DNA from: Methylotenera sp.
GTDB lineage: Bacteria; Pseudomonadota; Gammaproteobacteria; Burkholderiales; Methylophilaceae
Reading direction: 5' to 3'
NCBI GenBank assembly: GCA_017880905.1
Contig: JADGRO010000012.1
Coordinates: 1 to 64,000, forward strand
DNA length: 64,000 nucleotides
Shown: positions 22,352 to 31,064 of the stretch, piece by piece
How positions within the stretch are numbered: position 1 is the stretch's first letter
Layout: every line of letters begins with the position of its first letter
Notes under the pieces: generated by a model
The model's input: only the letters and a program-made list of their open reading frames with translations
The model's database searches: none
What the model was told of the DNA's origin: nothing
Translations under genes and position numbers: made by a program

Positions 22352-24244
22352 ATGCAAAACGTGAATCAAATACTCGCCGAAGCGCAAAGTGCAGAGCTGG
22401 AAGGAAATGCCAGCTTGGCTTTGCAGCGATATCAGCAAATATTATTAGCACATCCAAATGAGTTAAATTTACAAATTATTTGCGGCAATTTATGCGCAAA
22501 ACTACAACGTTTTGAAGAAGCCGCAGGTTATTTCAGGCGTATTTTAAGTGCCTCTAACAAAAGCAGTGATGCGCGCAAAGCCTTATGCTATGCACTTCAG
22601 GAGCTTGGTAACCATGCACAAATTAATGGCAACTACGCACAAAGCGAAGCGTGTTATGAAGAAATTACGCAACATCAACCTAGTAACGCCGCATATTGGT
22701 ATAACCTAGGCAATGCACAACGCGAATTGGGCAAACCACAAGCCGCGCTTGCCAGTTTTACACAATCACTAAAACTCAATCTGAATGACGCCGACGCGTT
22801 CAATAATTTGGGTAATGTGCAGCGTGAACTTGGACTTCTGGACAAAGCGATTGCCAGCTACCAAAAAGCTTTGCAGTTAAATCCCAGCTTGCATCATGCT
22901 TTAGCGCATTTGATGCATCAAAAGCAGCATATTTGCGACTGGGCTGGTTTAGATGAACAAATTGAACAATTGCGCGGTTTAGTAAAAAATGACCCTAGCG
23001 CACAAATCTCGCCGTTTGCTTTTCTGGCGATGCCGAATACCACAGCAGCCGAACAAAAACAATGCGCCAGCAATTGGACGCAAAGTTGTTATGCCAACTT
23101 ACTTGAAACCAGCTCTATGCTTAGTTTCAGTTATAATAAAAAACCTAAGAAAAAACTCAAAATTGGCTATTTATCGGTCGATTTTAGGTTACATCCACTG
23201 GCATTTTTAATCACAGAATTGATTGAAAGCCACGACCGAAAGCAATTTGAAATTATTGCTTATTCTTATGGTGTAGATGACAAAACACCTGCACGAAAGC
23301 GCTTAGAACATGCTTTCGATCAATTTGTTGATATTCGACATTTAAACGATTTGAACGCTGCAAAAAAAATCCATGCCAATAACATTGATATTTTGGTCGA
23401 TTTAACTGGCTTTACGCAAAGTAGCCGCACCGGCATTGTGGCATTTAAGCCAGCACCTATTAGTATAAATTGGCTTGGTTTTCCAGGAACAATGGGCGAA
23501 ATTAACGGCGAATCATTATTTAATTACCTGCTAGCTGATAAAACCATTGCACCAAATTCTGCTGATTTTAGCGAACAACTACTTTATCTACCTTGCTATC
23601 AACCCAATGACAGCCAACGACCAGTTGGTAAACCTACAAGCAAATCAGCACAAAACCTACCCGGAAACAGCTTTGTTTTCTGCTGTTTTAATCAAACCTT
23701 TAAAATCAGCGCAGAGGTATTTGCAGTTTGGATGCGCTTGCTTAAACAAGTGCCAGACAGCGTGTTATGGTTGCTGGAATGTAACGCTTGGGCAAAAACC
23801 AATTTGCAGCGAGAGGCTGAAAATGCAGGCATCGACAAAAATAGACTGATTTTTGCGCCACGTGTGGCAATTGCTGAGCACCTTGCCCGCCATGCCCATG
23901 CAGACTTGTTTCTAGACACTCTGCCCTACAACGCCCATACAACGGCTAGTGATGCGCTATTTATGCATTTGCCATTACTCACATGCACTGGTGAAACTTT
24001 CACTTCTCGCGTGGCGACAAGCCTATTACAAAGCGTGAACATGCCTGAGTTGATTTCCAATTCATTGCAAGAATACGAGCAAAAAGCCCTTCAATATGCA
24101 CAACATCCTGAAAAATTGGCGCAAATCAAACAAAAACTGCGTTTAGAATTAGAAAAATCCACATTGTTTAACCCCACACAATTTGCGCGCGACTTAGAGC
24201 AGCGGTATTTGGATATTTGGGCAAACTATGTGATAAAAACCTAG
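22352..24244 (+). CDS. TPR protein with SPINDLY-type O-GlcNAc transferase domain (GT41)
   Basis: A 630-residue protein. The N-terminal half (about 1-200) has at least five tetratricopeptide repeats, for example Y-N-L-G-N-A-Q-R-E-L-G and F-N-N-L-G-N-V-Q-R-E-L-G. The C-terminal half is a GT41 catalytic domain with I-N-W-L-G-F-P-G-T-M-G, F-C-C-F-N-Q-T-F-K-I, and D-T-L-P-Y-N-A-H-T-T-A-S-D-A-L near residue 530, which holds the UDP-sugar. Relatives modify Ser/Thr of proteins with GlcNAc or fucose; bacterial versions sometimes act on flagellin or adhesins. No target gene is adjacent. The next gene, pilU, suggests a surface-appendage link only by proximity. Confidence 0.9.
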   Translation: MQNVNQILAEAQSAELEGNASLALQRYQQILLAHPNELNLQIICGNLCAKLQRFEEAAGYFRRILSASNKSSDARKALCYALQELGNHAQINGNYAQSEACYEEITQHQPSNAAYWYNLGNAQRELGKPQAALASFTQSLKLNLNDADAFNNLGNVQRELGLLDKAIASYQKALQLNPSLHHALAHLMHQKQHICDWAGLDEQIEQLRGLVKNDPSAQISPFAFLAMPNTTAAEQKQCASNWTQSCYANLLETSSMLSFSYNKKPKKKLKIGYLSVDFRLHPLAFLITELIESHDRKQFEIIAYSYGVDDKTPARKRLEHAFDQFVDIRHLNDLNAAKKIHANNIDILVDLTGFTQSSRTGIVAFKPAPISINWLGFPGTMGEINGESLFNYLLADKTIAPNSADFSEQLLYLPCYQPNDSQRPVGKPTSKSAQNLPGNSFVFCCFNQTFKISAEVFAVWMRLLKQVPDSVLWLLECNAWAKTNLQREAENAGIDKNRLIFAPRVAIAEHLARHAHADLFLDTLPYNAHTTASDALFMHLPLLTCTGETFTSRVATSLLQSVNMPELISNSLQEYEQKALQYAQHPEKLAQIKQKLRLELEKSTLFNPTQFARDLEQRYLDIWANYVIKT

Positions 24245-24285
24245 CTTGTGATAAAGTTAAAATTATTAAAAAAACAGGAATGACT

Positions 24286-25380
24286 ATGGCAGCAATTGAT
24301 ATTACTCCGGTATTGAAATTCATGACCGAAAGAGGTGGCTCCGACCTGTTTTTTAGTACAGGTGCGTCGATTCATATGGAGATTGAAGGGGAAACAATGC
24401 CTGTCAATAATCAAGAAATGACGCCGGGCATGGTAAAAGAAATTGCCTATTCGATTATGAGTCCTGCGCAAATTAAAGAATTTGAATCTACTTTAGAGTG
24501 TAATTTTGCCATCGGGCGCAAGGATATTGGCCGCTTTCGTATCAACATATTTCGCCAGCGCGGTGAAGTAGGCATGGTGATTCGTCATATTAAAACTGAG
24601 ATTCCAGATTTTGAAACGCTAGGCTTACCGCTTATTTTGCGTGATTTAATCATGCGTAAACGTGGTCTGGTGTTGGTGGTGGGCGCCACGGGCTCAGGCA
24701 AATCGACAACACTCGCTTCGATGATTGATTACCGTAATACTAACGAATCTGGCCATATTATTACCATTGAAGACCCGATTGAGTTTGTTTACACCCACAA
24801 AAAATCAGTAGTGGATCAGCGTGAAGTGGGCATAGATACACTCTCTTTCGAAAACGCTTTAAAAAATGCCATGCGCCAGGCGCCAGATGTGATTTTAATT
24901 GGTGAGGTACGCGATATGGAAGGCATGAAACAAGCGCTTGCCTATGCCGAAACCGGTCATTTGTGCCTAGCTACCCTGCATGCAAATAACGCCAATCAGG
25001 CGCTGGAACGCATTATTTCATTCTTCCCAACCGAGGCCAAACACGGCTTGCTGCTTGGCATATCACTGAATTTAGTAGGCATTGTTTCACAACGTTTAAT
25101 ACCCGGGAAAGTACAAAAACGCGTGGCCGCGGTAGAGGTGATGATTAACACGCCGTATGTCGCTGAGCTCATTCAAAAACAAAAATTGGGCGAGATGAAG
25201 GAAATTATGGCCGATAACAACGATATCGGCATGAATACTTTCGACCAAGCCTTGTTTAGATTATTCAGTAATGGCAAAATTGGTGAAGAAGACGCGCTGA
25301 CAAACGCCGATTCACGTAACGATTTATCACTCAAAATGCGTTTTGCTGCCGAAGGCGCAGCAGGCGGCTTTGGTGAGTAA
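24286..25380 (+). CDS. pilU: Type IV pilus retraction-accessory ATPase PilU
   Basis: A hexameric twitching-motility ATPase of about 364 residues. ATG 24286 is chosen because AGGA lies 6 nt before it and the protein then begins MAAIDITPVLKFM, like other PilU proteins. Walker A is G-A-T-G-S-G-K-S-T-T (about 130), the Asp box is I-T-I-E-D-P-I-E-F, Walker B is I-L-I-G-E-V-R-D, and the His box is H-L-C-L-A-T-L-H-A-N. L-F-F-S-T-G-A near the start and the long tail after the His box fit PilU better than PilT. It assists PilT in pilus retraction at the inner membrane. pilT itself is not in this window, although it usually lies beside pilU. Confidence 0.88.
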   Translation: MAAIDITPVLKFMTERGGSDLFFSTGASIHMEIEGETMPVNNQEMTPGMVKEIAYSIMSPAQIKEFESTLECNFAIGRKDIGRFRINIFRQRGEVGMVIRHIKTEIPDFETLGLPLILRDLIMRKRGLVLVVGATGSGKSTTLASMIDYRNTNESGHIITIEDPIEFVYTHKKSVVDQREVGIDTLSFENALKNAMRQAPDVILIGEVRDMEGMKQALAYAETGHLCLATLHANNANQALERIISFFPTEAKHGLLLGISLNLVGIVSQRLIPGKVQKRVAAVEVMINTPYVAELIQKQKLGEMKEIMADNNDIGMNTFDQALFRLFSNGKIGEEDALTNADSRNDLSLKMRFAAEGAAGGFGE

Positions 25381-25382
25381 GC

Positions 25383-26288
25383 CTATTCTACATGATTCAG
25401 TGCAGCCATTAATGCTGCCGCAATAATCAAACACCCGCCTATCCATTCATTGAGCGTCATCACCTCGTGTGCCAAGTAATACGAGGCAATTGCGGCTACC
25501 ACCAACTCAAATAAAAACAGCACCGAGGCGCGTATGGCAGTGAGTTGCGTTACACCAAACTGCACCAACATCGTCGCCGCCAACAGCAATATAGCGATAA
25601 AACTCATCACCAACCAATTATTTAAGCTAAAAAAGTTGGGCGCTGGAAACTTTTCGCCTACAAATGGCGAAAAAATCAGCGCCACACTAATCACGCCAAT
25701 CCAAACTGCAAATGATTTAGCGCGTATGCTTAAATGGCTAGATTTGCGCGTAATCACGTTGGTAAGCGCAAAACCCATGCCGGAAGACAATGCCATCCAT
25801 TCCGCCGTATTGCGTGGGATTGGCAAGTGATTAGCAACCGCGCTAAAGGGACCTGCCAGCATGATATAAGCGCCGATTAGTGCGACAGTAATAGAAATAA
25901 TACCTGCCTTGGTAATCGGCTCTTTCAGCCAAAAGCGCGCTAGCAATAATGTCCATAAGGGTGACAAATAAAACAGCAACATTACACGCATGACTTCGCC
26001 ATCTATCACCGCAAGTACATAGCTCATGTTAGTCCAACCCGCGACTAAGCTCAGCCAAATAATGCTTTTTGGCTGCGCAAATAGCCCGCGCCAATGCTTG
26101 GCAAAGTAAACTGCTGAGATGGCTGTGGCAATACAGTAGGTATAAAAGCTAGAAGCCACGCCCGAAACGCCCGCTTCCGCCATGATGCGATACGGATACC
26201 AAACCACGCCCCAGCATAGCGCGCCAAAAAGCAGCCCGAATATCGCTAAAAGATTTTGTTTATTGCTGTTGCTCACTATAATGCTCAC
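25383..26288 (-). CDS. EamA-family drug/metabolite transporter (full size)
   Basis: A 301-residue inner-membrane protein with about ten hydrophobic helices in two EamA repeats. The first repeat has G-A-L-C-W-G-V-V-W-Y-P and F-W-L-K-E-P-I-T, and the second ends A-S-Y-Y-L-A-H-E-V-M-T-L-N-E-W-I-G-G. It is a probable exporter of a small metabolite such as an amino acid. The start is GTG 26288 or GTG 26276; AGG lies just before the first. The dapC start is 2 bp away on the other strand, so the promoters of the two divergent genes must lie within each other's coding sequence. Confidence 0.85.
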   Translation of the reverse strand: MSIIVSNSNKQNLLAIFGLLFGALCWGVVWYPYRIMAEAGVSGVASSFYTYCIATAISAVYFAKHWRGLFAQPKSIIWLSLVAGWTNMSYVLAVIDGEVMRVMLLFYLSPLWTLLLARFWLKEPITKAGIISITVALIGAYIMLAGPFSAVANHLPIPRNTAEWMALSSGMGFALTNVITRKSSHLSIRAKSFAVWIGVISVALIFSPFVGEKFPAPNFFSLNNWLVMSFIAILLLAATMLVQFGVTQLTAIRASVLFLFELVVAAIASYYLAHEVMTLNEWIGGCLIIAAALMAALNHVE

Positions 26289-26290
26289 CT

Positions 26291-27478
26291 ATGAATCCAA
26301 ATTTGAACCTACTACAACCCTACCCATTTCAGCGTCTGCGCGATTTATTCAATGGCACGACACCAAACCCTGCTTATTCACCGATTAATTTATCGATTGG
26401 TGAGCCCAAACATGCCACGCCACAGCTCATTAAAGACGCGCTAACGCAAAATTTATCTGGCTTGGCGACTTACCCAACAACTATCGGCACAATTGAGCTT
26501 CGCGAAGCTATTTCTAGCTGGATTTCTCGACGTTATAATATTCCCGCGCTAAGCGCTACCAAGGCTATTTTACCAGTGAATGGTAGCCGCGAAGCGCTTT
26601 TTGCCTTTGCGCAGGTAATAGTCGATAGCTCAAAACCAAAACCAATCGTCATTTCACCGAATCCGTTTTACCAGATTTACGAAGGCGCAGCATTTTTAGC
26701 GGGCGCACAACCCTATTTTTTGAATACTTCGCCTGAAAATGGTCATGCGATGGATTTCAAAAGCGTGCCTGTGGATATTCTAAATCGCACGCAATTGGTG
26801 TATGTATGCAGCCCCGGCAACCCATCTGGCAAGGTGATGAACTTAGAACAATGGAAAACACTGTTTGAGTTATCGGACAAATATGACTTTGTGATTGCCG
26901 CCGATGAATGCTATTCAGAAATCTATTTTGACGAAAAAAATCCACCTTTAGGAGCTCTGCAAGCCGCATATCTATTGGGTCGTGGCCTCACTAATTTAAT
27001 TGTTTTTGGCTCGCTTTCTAAACGTTCCAATGTGCCCGGCATGCGCTCAGGCTTTGTTGCTGGGGATGAAAAGATTATCGAAAAATTCACACTTTACCGC
27101 ACCTATCATGGCTGCGCGATGAGCCCTGCCGTACAGGCAGCCTCTATAGCCGCGTGGAACGATGAAGCGCATGTGATTGAAAATCGCAGGCTTTATGCAG
27201 AAAAATTTAAAGCCGTAACCCCAATGCTAGCTGGCGTGCTAGAGGTGCAAATGCCAGATGCAGCCTTCTACTTATGGGCCAAAACCAAACAAAACGACAC
27301 CGATTTCGCCTTAAAACTGTACAGAGATTTCAATGTCACTGTGCTTCCAGGCAGCTATTTGGCCCGCGATGCACATGGTATTAACCCAGGTAAAAATTTT
27401 ATTCGTATGGCACTGGTTGCAAGTTTGGATGAATGTGTTGAAGCAGCAAACCGTATTCAACAATTGAGCATTAAATAA
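26291..27478 (+). CDS. dapC: Succinyldiaminopimelate transaminase DapC
   Basis: A 395-residue class I/II PLP aminotransferase. The N-terminal N-P-N-L-N-L-L-Q-P-Y-P-F-Q-R-L and S-I-G-E-P-K-H segments are typical of DapC. The PLP lysine is in F-G-S-L-S-K-R-S-N-V-P-G-M-R-S-G (about residue 240) and A-D-E-C-Y-S-E-I-Y precedes it. It makes N-succinyl-2-amino-6-ketopimelate to N-succinyl-LL-diaminopimelate conversion in lysine and peptidoglycan synthesis; the reaction runs with glutamate as donor. The other dap genes are not adjacent. Convergent with miaA, with a 19-bp AT-rich gap. Confidence 0.88.
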   Translation: MNPNLNLLQPYPFQRLRDLFNGTTPNPAYSPINLSIGEPKHATPQLIKDALTQNLSGLATYPTTIGTIELREAISSWISRRYNIPALSATKAILPVNGSREALFAFAQVIVDSSKPKPIVISPNPFYQIYEGAAFLAGAQPYFLNTSPENGHAMDFKSVPVDILNRTQLVYVCSPGNPSGKVMNLEQWKTLFELSDKYDFVIAADECYSEIYFDEKNPPLGALQAAYLLGRGLTNLIVFGSLSKRSNVPGMRSGFVAGDEKIIEKFTLYRTYHGCAMSPAVQAASIAAWNDEAHVIENRRLYAEKFKAVTPMLAGVLEVQMPDAAFYLWAKTKQNDTDFALKLYRDFNVTVLPGSYLARDAHGINPGKNFIRMALVASLDECVEAANRIQQLSIK

Positions 27479-27497
27479 TTAATCTATTACATTAATA

Positions 27498-28442
27498 TTA
27501 TGTGTTAATAAATTGATTTATTTCATTAAATACTAAATTGTTAAGTTCAGGATTTAAGCAATCTATCTCTATCGTATCATCCATGCCACGCAGCCAAGTA
27601 AGCTGACGTTTAGCAAGCTGTCGTGTGGCAAAAATGCCTCTATCGCGCAATTCGGCTTTATCATAATTCCCTGCAAGATGTTCCAGTGCTTGCCTATAGC
27701 CCACGCAGCGCATGGATGTTGATTCTGACGTGAGTGATGGGTATTTTGTTTTGAGTGCCCTCACCTCATCCACAAAACCATCGCGTAACATCTGCTCAAA
27801 CCTTAGTGCAATGCGCTCATGCAGCACTTTGCGGTCACTCGGTACAAGAGCGATTTTAAGCAAATTGTAAGGTAAAGTTTCGCTGGTTTGCTTTTTAAAT
27901 AAGCTAGACATGGTTTCGCCGGTAATTGCATGTACTTCCAACGCACGCTGTATGCGCTGTGTATCGTTAGGCTGTAATCGCGCTGCAGTTGCCGGGTCAA
28001 TGCTTGCAAGCTTGCTGTGCATGGCTGGCCAGCCTATTTGCGCAGCCTCTGCGTCGAGTTTGGCACGTATCGCAGGTTTGGCTTCAGGCAAACCACTTAA
28101 ACCACCCTGAAGCGCCTTAAAATACAACATGGTACCGCCCACCAATAAGGGAATTTTGCCGCGCGCGCTAATGTCTGCCATCAGTCGCAAAGCATCACTT
28201 CTAAAATTCGCTACAGAATAAGCTTCAGTCGGTGGAATAATATCAATCAAATGATGCGGTGCTTTTGCCAGCGTTGCAGCATCTGGTTTAGCCGTACCAA
28301 TGTTCATGTCTTTAAATACCAGCGCAGAATCAACGCTGATGATTTCAACTGGAAGCTTTGAATACAAGTGAACCGCCGCGCCAGTCTTGCCACTGGCGGT
28401 TGGACCCATGAGGAAGATTGCTTTGGGCAAACAATTAACCAT
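27498..28442 (-). CDS. miaA: tRNA dimethylallyltransferase MiaA
   Basis: A 314-residue enzyme from ATG 28442 (an in-frame start nine codons upstream would lie deeper in the previous gene). The P-loop is M-G-P-T-A-S-G-K-T-G near residue 15, then I-S-V-D-S-A-L-V-F-K-D and G-T-A-K-P. I-P-L-L-V-G-G-T-M-L-Y-F-K and Q-L-A-K-R-Q-L-T-W-L-R near the C-terminus are family signatures. It adds a dimethylallyl group to A37 of tRNAs reading UNN codons. The start overlaps the stop of the abortive-infection gene by 8 bp. The usual neighbour mutL has been separated from it by that gene, and hfq is not present downstream. Confidence 0.93.
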   Translation of the reverse strand: MVNCLPKAIFLMGPTASGKTGAAVHLYSKLPVEIISVDSALVFKDMNIGTAKPDAATLAKAPHHLIDIIPPTEAYSVANFRSDALRLMADISARGKIPLLVGGTMLYFKALQGGLSGLPEAKPAIRAKLDAEAAQIGWPAMHSKLASIDPATAARLQPNDTQRIQRALEVHAITGETMSSLFKKQTSETLPYNLLKIALVPSDRKVLHERIALRFEQMLRDGFVDEVRALKTKYPSLTSESTSMRCVGYRQALEHLAGNYDKAELRDRGIFATRQLAKRQLTWLRGMDDTIEIDCLNPELNNLVFNEINQFINT

Positions 28443-29193
28443 TAATATTTTTAAACTGCCAAGTTTCAATTAAAAATAGAGCAGTGGCTCCTGCAAGATT
28501 TACAGCTAATTGAGCATGTCTTTGAGCTGGGCGTATCTGTGCTTTACCTTTTCCATGAGCATCTCCCAATCTGTTTCTTAAAGCGCCAAGTCCATTAACT
28601 ACTGAAGCTACACCGCCAAGAATTTGCTTAAAAACTTCCGTGGTATGTTGACTGGGAGCGATATTTAGTTCTTTTGAGGTGAGTTTATATAAATCAGGTA
28701 ATTCAGTTTTATCCTTATCATAAACCACGTTGGAACTGTCTAAAATATGCTTACATACGCTTTCCATCAAGGTTCTCGCCATGGTTATAGCGCCCTCAGG
28801 GTCGGATTTCCGTCTTTCTAAAGCCTTTGCCCAAATTGCGTTAATTCCTTCTTCATCAAATGATTTCAAGCCATCTGATATTGTTGTATCTGAGGGTTTA
28901 TTATTTCTACCCTCCAATAAATCCATCAATGGAGAAAATTCAGTCCAAATAAAGTCTTTTCGTTCTGCATAATGTTTATATTTAAATTTTATAAATTGCC
29001 AAAATTGATCCAAGTCGCGGTTTGTACGGACAAAACTTGGAATGACGCCTGAATATTCAGCGTTATCAATAAAATATTTGCGGAGTAAAATGTAATCATT
29101 AAAGTTTCCAAGCCCACCAGTCGCTTGTGATATAAGCAAATTTTGGAGTCCTTGAGCTTTTTCAAAATCTGTTTTCAGTTCATTAAGAATCAT
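28435..29193 (-). CDS. Abortive-infection family protein with C-terminal HEPN-like RNase motif
   Basis: A 252-residue soluble protein that I recognise as an abortive-infection C-terminal domain (Abi_C) type protein. The N-terminal part, about 90 residues, is of unknown fold. The C-terminal helical domain has A-M-x-A-R-T-L-M-E-S-V-C-K-H-I-L near residue 140 and ends with R206-N-R208-L-G-D-A-H213, which fits the R-x4-6-H signature of HEPN ribonucleases. Such proteins cut RNA on phage infection and stop growth. Its ATG follows the mutL stop with no gap (TAG ATG) and its end overlaps miaA by 8 bp, so it rides in a housekeeping operon. No antitoxin gene is visible. Confidence 0.75.
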   Translation of the reverse strand: MILNELKTDFEKAQGLQNLLISQATGGLGNFNDYILLRKYFIDNAEYSGVIPSFVRTNRDLDQFWQFIKFKYKHYAERKDFIWTEFSPLMDLLEGRNNKPSDTTISDGLKSFDEEGINAIWAKALERRKSDPEGAITMARTLMESVCKHILDSSNVVYDKDKTELPDLYKLTSKELNIAPSQHTTEVFKQILGGVASVVNGLGALRNRLGDAHGKGKAQIRPAQRHAQLAVNLAGATALFLIETWQFKNING

Positions 29194-30978
29194 CTACTTG
29201 CCCCGCATAAACATCTTATCCAAGTCGCTCATACTCACCTGAAACCAAGTCGGACGACCGTGGTTGCATTGTCCTGAACGTTCGGTGGCTTCCATGTCGC
29301 GCAGTAAGGCATTCATTTCTGGGATGGTGAGCATGCGATTGGCACGCACAGCGGCGTGGCAGGCCATGGTGCCGAGCAGTTCATTTCTACGCTCTGTCAA
29401 CGCTCTGCTGGCACCATATTCGCGCAAATCGCGCAGTACGTCTCGCGCTAGCGTTACCGCATCAGCATCCTGCAGCATGGTCGGCACAGCGCGAACGGCT
29501 AATGTAGTGGGCGAGAGAATGGCAAACTCAAAACCGAGTTGCTGCAAATTGCCTTGCCCCGTACTTAATTCTTCTTGCACCGTGGCAATTTCCAATTTAT
29601 CCGCATGAAAACTCACGGGAATGAGCAAAGGCTGCATGGCAACACTTTTGTTGTCGAGCGCATTTTTCAGTTGCTCGTACATGATGCGCTCGTGCGCAGC
29701 GTGCATATCGACCACCACCAAACCTTGCGCGTTCTGCGCCAACACATACACACCATGAATTTGCGCAACGGCGAAACCTAATGGAAAGTCATTTTGAGTA
29801 CGATTTTCCTCTGAAACAGCATCGTCAAGAGGCGTATAAATACTGGGCTGCAGGCCAATATTATTTGAGTTATTTCCAAACAAAGTTTCATAAAAATTCG
29901 GCGTTTGCTGCGCGCTTAAATTGATTTGCGCTTGATACTGTGGATAAAACGGATTATGTGCCGCTTGGCTAGCCGTTACGGCGTTCGAAACTCCCGTTGG
30001 CGTCGCTAAATTTTTATTCAAAGAATGAAAAATAAAGCGGTGGATAGCTTGGCCATCTCTAAAGCGTACCTCGGTTTTACTTGGGTGCACGTTCACATCG
30101 ACCAAATTGGGATCACACTCCAAAAACAGCACAAACGCCGGGTGGCGATCGTGGTGCAGCACATCCTGATAAGCTTGGCGAATGGCGTGCGCAATGAGTT
30201 TATCGCGCACAAAGCGGCCATTGACGTACACATATTGCGTATCGCGGCTATTGCGATTAAACGTAGGCTTGGCGGCCATACCCCACAGCCTTATACCTGC
30301 GGCTTCTTCATCAATATTGATGCTTTCAGCCGCGAATTCCGCCCCCAATACTTCGCTGAAGCGCTTTTCAGGCGCTTGAACAGAGTAGCGGCTTAGCGCG
30401 CGGCCATTGTGTTGCAGCATAAACGCGATATCGGGGCGCGAAAGCGCGACGCGGCTAAATGCTTCTTCGCAATGACCAAACTCAGTCGCTTCGGTTTTTA
30501 AAAATTTACGCCGAGCGGGCGTGTTGAAGTATAAGTCGCTCACTTCAACGATAGTGCCCATGTCCAAAGCAGCAGGCTCAAGCGGCGCTATTTCACTGCC
30601 TTCTGAGGCAATGCGCCATGCGTGTTTGGTATCAAGTGCACGACTGCTAATCTGCGTGCGAGATACCGAGGCAATGCTTGCCAACGCCTCACCGCGAAAA
30701 CCCAAACTTGCGACAGATTCTAAATCTTCCAGCGTAGCGATTTTACTGGTGGCGTGGCGCATGAGTGCCATGGCTAAATCGTCTTGTGCAATGCCAGCGC
30801 CGTTATCTGCCACTTTTAGCTGCTTTACGCCGCCTTGCAAAAGCGACACTTGAATTTCCGTGCTACCGGCATCCAAGCTATTTTCGAGCAACTCTTTGAG
30901 TGCAGAAGCTGGCCGCTCAACCACCTCACCGGCGGCGATTTGACTAATCAGTTGGTCGGGCAAAAGTTGGATGCGCAT
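29194..30978 (-). CDS. mutL: DNA mismatch repair protein MutL with endonuclease motif
   Basis: A 594-residue GHKL ATPase. The N-terminal domain has G-E-V-V-E-R-P-A-S-A-L-K-E-L, then D-N-G-A-G-I and S-L-G-F-R-G-E-A-L for ATP binding. The C-terminal dimer domain contains D-M-H-A-A-H-E-R-I-M-Y-E, which fits the metal-binding D-x-H-A-x2-E-x4-E of nicking MutL proteins, plus A-C-H-A-A-V-R-A and C-N-H-G-R-P. Unlike E. coli MutL, this protein should have intrinsic endonuclease activity, as in many bacteria that lack MutH. The linker is Asn/Gln-rich. It follows amiC after 86 bp in the tsaE-amiC-mutL block. Confidence 0.95.
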   Translation of the reverse strand: MRIQLLPDQLISQIAAGEVVERPASALKELLENSLDAGSTEIQVSLLQGGVKQLKVADNGAGIAQDDLAMALMRHATSKIATLEDLESVASLGFRGEALASIASVSRTQISSRALDTKHAWRIASEGSEIAPLEPAALDMGTIVEVSDLYFNTPARRKFLKTEATEFGHCEEAFSRVALSRPDIAFMLQHNGRALSRYSVQAPEKRFSEVLGAEFAAESINIDEEAAGIRLWGMAAKPTFNRNSRDTQYVYVNGRFVRDKLIAHAIRQAYQDVLHHDRHPAFVLFLECDPNLVDVNVHPSKTEVRFRDGQAIHRFIFHSLNKNLATPTGVSNAVTASQAAHNPFYPQYQAQINLSAQQTPNFYETLFGNNSNNIGLQPSIYTPLDDAVSEENRTQNDFPLGFAVAQIHGVYVLAQNAQGLVVVDMHAAHERIMYEQLKNALDNKSVAMQPLLIPVSFHADKLEIATVQEELSTGQGNLQQLGFEFAILSPTTLAVRAVPTMLQDADAVTLARDVLRDLREYGASRALTERRNELLGTMACHAAVRANRMLTIPEMNALLRDMEATERSGQCNHGRPTWFQVSMSDLDKMFMRGK

Positions 30979-31064
30979 AAGCGCTATTCTACTTGGAATT
31001 TAGGCCGTTTGCCTGATGCTAAATACTTGGACACTTGCGGTAAGCAAGGCCATTAAAACAAATA

